A stretch of DNA of 17,261 bases. Source: Flavobacteriales bacterium. Its GTDB lineage: Bacteria; Bacteroidota; Bacteroidia; Flavobacteriales; Flavobacteriaceae. Both the position numbers and the translations under genes were made by a program. The notes beneath the pieces were generated by a model. That model worked only from the letters and a program-made list of their open reading frames with translations. It had not been told where the DNA came from and ran no database searches. The DNA lies in assembly GCA_027033875.1 (NCBI GenBank), contig JALVKK010000025.1:1-17261 (forward strand), in the 5' to 3' direction. This document shows positions 14,471-17,261 of this stretch, in pieces; position 1 is the stretch's first letter, and every line of letters begins with the position of its first letter.

Positions 14471-17245
14471 ATGCCCAAATTTTTACAAAAAATAGCGGAA
14501 GAACTAATCAAATCCGGCGTTTTACATCAAAAAATAGTCGTTTTACCCAACAAACGTTCAGGTATATTTCTTAAAAAAGCCTTGGTCGAAGCCGTACAAA
14601 AACCGGTTTTATCGCCGCAAATTTTGACGTTGGAAGATTTTTTTGCAAGCATGACCCCTTATGTGCAAGCAGATTGGCTGGAACTGATTTTTGAGTTTTA
14701 TCAAGCATACAAAGAACTATACGACGACAAAAATCAAAGTTTTGACGAATTTATCCGCTGGGCACCTTCTCTACTTGGCGACTTTAACCAGATAGATGCC
14801 TTTAATGTCGATGCCAAAGAAGTTTTTACCTACATCAACGAAGTCAAAAAAATTGAAGACTGGCAACTCAAACCCAATAGCCCGAAAATGATTACGGACT
14901 ACCTCAAGTTTTACGCATCGCTTTATGATTTGTATCAAAATCTCAAAAAACGCTTGCAAAACAAAAATTTGGCTTATTCCGGTATGATTAGCCGTTATGT
15001 GGCGGAAAATATTGAAAAACTCTCTGAAAATTTTGAAGACGGACAAATCATTTTTGCCGGATTTAACGCCTTAAACACCAATCAAACTAATATTATAAAG
15101 TCGTTGATTATCAACGGTAAAGCTCGTATTTTTTGGGACGCTGACCAATATTATCTCAAACCACATTTTGAAGCGGGTAGATTTATGAACCGGCATCTGA
15201 AAACTTTTAAAGATTTTAATTGGATTTTTGATCATTTCAAACACCCCAAACAAATAGAAATTATCGGTGTTACCGGCAGTACTACACAAGCACAAGCCGT
15301 AGCAGACATTTTGGAAAACGAATTTTCGGAAGAAAACAAAAGGCGCAACTTACAAGAAACCGCTATTGTTCTCAACGAAGAACATCTGTTATTACCCCTG
15401 ATTAACAGTTTGCCCGACAAGGTTGATGCCGTTAATATCACTTTTGGATTACCGCTTAAAAGTTTGCCTATCAGTCGCTTTTTTGAATTATTGGTGCAAC
15501 TCTATGCTGAAAAAGAACAATACGGACGTTTTCATCTCGATACCATTGTCAGTATTGTCAACCAAAATGTTTTGGAACGGATTTTAACTTCCGAAGAACA
15601 ACAAGCTAACCAATTATTACTGGAAGATTTAATAAAATTTAAAACCAATCTTATTTCGCAAGACTTGTGGCTACGCACTTTGCAAAACTCCAAATCTTTT
15701 GCAAAAGACTTGCTCATTAAAGACTTTTCCATATCAAAATTCATAGATAAATTACTCGAGCGCATCGACTTTTTTGCACAACAAAATCCGGACGAATTAG
15801 ACGGACTGGCGTTGGTCAAATTTGAAAAATTGTTTTTACAATTACAAGATTTTATCACCAAAACCGGTGAAATCAAAGATATGCGTACTTTTCAATATTT
15901 GTTTAAACGCTTGCTCAATCAAGAACGTCCGGTATTTGAAGGCGAACCACTCGAAGGTCTGCAAATTATGGGCATATTGGAAACCCGCCTGTTGGACTTT
16001 GACCACGTCATCATCACTTCCATGAACGAAGGTATTATTCCACGCGGACGTAATGACCGATCAATTATACCATTCGAACTCAAAAAGCATTTCGGTTTAC
16101 CTCTACACCACGATCAAAATGACATCATTGCCTACCACTTTTATCGTTTATTGCAACGCACCAAAAAAATCAGCCTGATTTACAATGCTGCGGGTGACGG
16201 TTTCGGTGCCGGCGAACAAAGTCGCTTTGTTACACAAATAGAAAACGAATCGGACAAGAATGTTCATCAAATTAAACGACGGATATTCAATCTGTCAACG
16301 GACATAAAAGTTGTTGAAAAAGAAGAAATTAGCAAAACAGCTTATGCCATTAATCAATTGTCAAAAATAGCTAAAATAGGTTTTTCTCCTTCTGCTCTTG
16401 GCACGTATGTTCGCAATCCTTTGAAATACTACAAAAAATACATTTTAAACTTAGATGAACCTTATGAAGTAAGTGATGCCATTCCGGTTTATACCAGTGG
16501 TAATATTATTCATGAAGTTATGGAAACATTGTATAAAAATTATATTGGAAAAAGTTTGAAAAATGCTGATTTTGAAAGTTTTTTTGAACAATATGAAGCT
16601 TTGGTGTTAAAATTATTTATCAAGGAAAGTTTTGGAAAAGAAGCACCTGTTGACAAAAGCCTGATAACCGGCAAAAATTTGATAGTATTTGAGATTGTTA
16701 AAAAAAACATTAAAGATTTATTACGTAATGACATGGAAACCGTCAAAACCGGTAATCGTTTGGAAATTGTCGGCTTGGAACAAGATTTAAGAGCCGGACT
16801 ACCTATCAAAAACAAAGAAGTTTATATCAGAGGGAAAGTGGACAGAATTGATAGACTTAACGGTACTTTGCGTATCATTGACTATAAAACCGGTAAAGTA
16901 GAAGCAAGTAATATAACTTTAGGCAAAGCCGGTAAAAAAGGAGAACAAGTTGAAATAGACTTAAATCCGTTACGAAGTAATGATAAAATTGAAAAACTGT
17001 TACAACTATTGACTTATGCTTGGTTATACTATCAAGAAGGCAAATTATTATCTACGGATTTACCTTTTGAAGTCGGTATTTTATCAACCAGAAACATTAG
17101 ACACGGTTTGTTCAATGCAAGTATTTACGGTAGTACACAAATAGATGCAAGCATCATAAAAGCATTTGAAGAACAATTGATTTTGTTGGTTGAAGAACTG
17201 TTTGACCCGAAAATACCTTTTGTAGAATCTGATAGCAGGTATTAG
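14471..17245 (+). CDS. AddB-like PD-(D/E)XK nuclease-family protein, cysteine-free
   Basis: The product has 924 residues. The N-terminal helicase-like half begins with KIVVLPNKRSGIFLKKAL, a degenerate Walker A (P26-NKRSG), and contains UvrD/AddB-like landmarks: IIFAGFNALNTNQTNII; GLPLKSLPISRFFELLVQL; LEGLQIMGILETRLLDFDHV and IITSMNEGIIPRG. The C-terminal RecB-type nuclease domain (about 640-924) has H681 in GNIIHEVMETL, then GKVDRID with D791, and IIDYKTG with D804 and K806, followed by a QLLTYAWLYY helix. Nuclease residues are therefore intact. AddB pairs with AddA to resect double-strand breaks; an addA partner would be expected downstream, outside the window. AddB proteins usually carry an iron-sulfur cluster from one cysteine before the nuclease domain and three at the C-terminus. 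Here the first site is N649 (YVRNPLKYY), the protein ends at DPKIPFVESDSRY, and no cysteine occurs anywhere. The stop at 17243-17245 leaves only 16 bases to the edge. Confidence 0.85.
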   Translation: MPKFLQKIAEELIKSGVLHQKIVVLPNKRSGIFLKKALVEAVQKPVLSPQILTLEDFFASMTPYVQADWLELIFEFYQAYKELYDDKNQSFDEFIRWAPSLLGDFNQIDAFNVDAKEVFTYINEVKKIEDWQLKPNSPKMITDYLKFYASLYDLYQNLKKRLQNKNLAYSGMISRYVAENIEKLSENFEDGQIIFAGFNALNTNQTNIIKSLIINGKARIFWDADQYYLKPHFEAGRFMNRHLKTFKDFNWIFDHFKHPKQIEIIGVTGSTTQAQAVADILENEFSEENKRRNLQETAIVLNEEHLLLPLINSLPDKVDAVNITFGLPLKSLPISRFFELLVQLYAEKEQYGRFHLDTIVSIVNQNVLERILTSEEQQANQLLLEDLIKFKTNLISQDLWLRTLQNSKSFAKDLLIKDFSISKFIDKLLERIDFFAQQNPDELDGLALVKFEKLFLQLQDFITKTGEIKDMRTFQYLFKRLLNQERPVFEGEPLEGLQIMGILETRLLDFDHVIITSMNEGIIPRGRNDRSIIPFELKKHFGLPLHHDQNDIIAYHFYRLLQRTKKISLIYNAAGDGFGAGEQSRFVTQIENESDKNVHQIKRRIFNLSTDIKVVEKEEISKTAYAINQLSKIAKIGFSPSALGTYVRNPLKYYKKYILNLDEPYEVSDAIPVYTSGNIIHEVMETLYKNYIGKSLKNADFESFFEQYEALVLKLFIKESFGKEAPVDKSLITGKNLIVFEIVKKNIKDLLRNDMETVKTGNRLEIVGLEQDLRAGLPIKNKEVYIRGKVDRIDRLNGTLRIIDYKTGKVEASNITLGKAGKKGEQVEIDLNPLRSNDKIEKLLQLLTYAWLYYQEGKLLSTDLPFEVGILSTRNIRHGLFNASIYGSTQIDASIIKAFEEQLILLVEELFDPKIPFVESDSRY

Positions 17246-17261
17246 TTGAAAGTTGTACTTC

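Noticed and set aside
17200..17261. Frameshift hiding a C-terminal cysteine motif of the AddB-like gene
   Set aside because: The other two forward frames stop within a few codons and encode no cysteine cluster; too little sequence follows to support a broken gene.

Overview
The window looks like chromosomal DNA of an AT-rich member of the Bacteroidota, probably of the flavobacterial type; I cannot name a genus. Several signals agree. A secreted protein ends in a type IX secretion (T9SS) C-terminal sorting domain. Several intergenic regions carry the Bacteroidota -7 promoter element TAnnTTTG. Genes start without Shine-Dalgarno sequences and with A-rich leaders. The gene families also fit: MoxR/DUF58/DUF4350, MenC, an AddB-like PD-(D/E)XK protein and a PNGase F-like enzyme. 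No rRNA, tRNA, CRISPR array, insertion sequence, integrase or phage gene is visible.

Layout. Positions 1-2386 (minus strand) hold the N-terminal 795 codons of a very large, Asp-rich secreted protein that runs off the left edge. It is built from units of about 270 residues, each packed with thrombospondin-type-3-like calcium-binding motifs. Positions 2564-6240 (minus strand) hold an apparent operon transcribed in the order DUF4350 membrane protein, MoxR AAA+ ATPase, DUF58 protein. Its gaps contain short heptad repeats and one GC-rich palindrome. A divergent intergenic region at 6241-6422 separates this from a plus-strand run: a small lipoprotein with a TonB-C-like domain, ligA (NAD-dependent DNA ligase), a 49-residue membrane micro-protein and menC (o-succinylbenzoate synthase). 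The last two overlap by 4 bases. After a 272-base gap with heptad repeats and a 14-copy 9-bp tandem array comes a glutamate/aspartate-type cation symporter. Next is a secreted modular protein (LamG-like, Ig-like, PNGase F-like, T9SS tail), closed by a textbook intrinsic terminator. The last gene is a 924-residue AddB/RecB-like nuclease-family protein that contains no cysteine.

How the parts fit. The leftward cluster is a MoxR chaperone/DUF58 module, thought to act at the cell envelope. The central genes are housekeeping (DNA ligation, menaquinone synthesis). The two secreted proteins, one calcium-binding and repeat-rich, the other glycan- or glycoprotein-directed, point to surface and extracellular functions exported by T9SS. 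I see no clearly new multi-gene system. The points most worth a second look are the PNGase F-like protein lacking one catalytic-site glutamate, the 9-bp array directly upstream of the symporter, the cysteine-free AddB-like protein, the unlisted micro-gene coupled to menC, and the 18-bp heptad-derived sequence shared by two distant intergenic regions.
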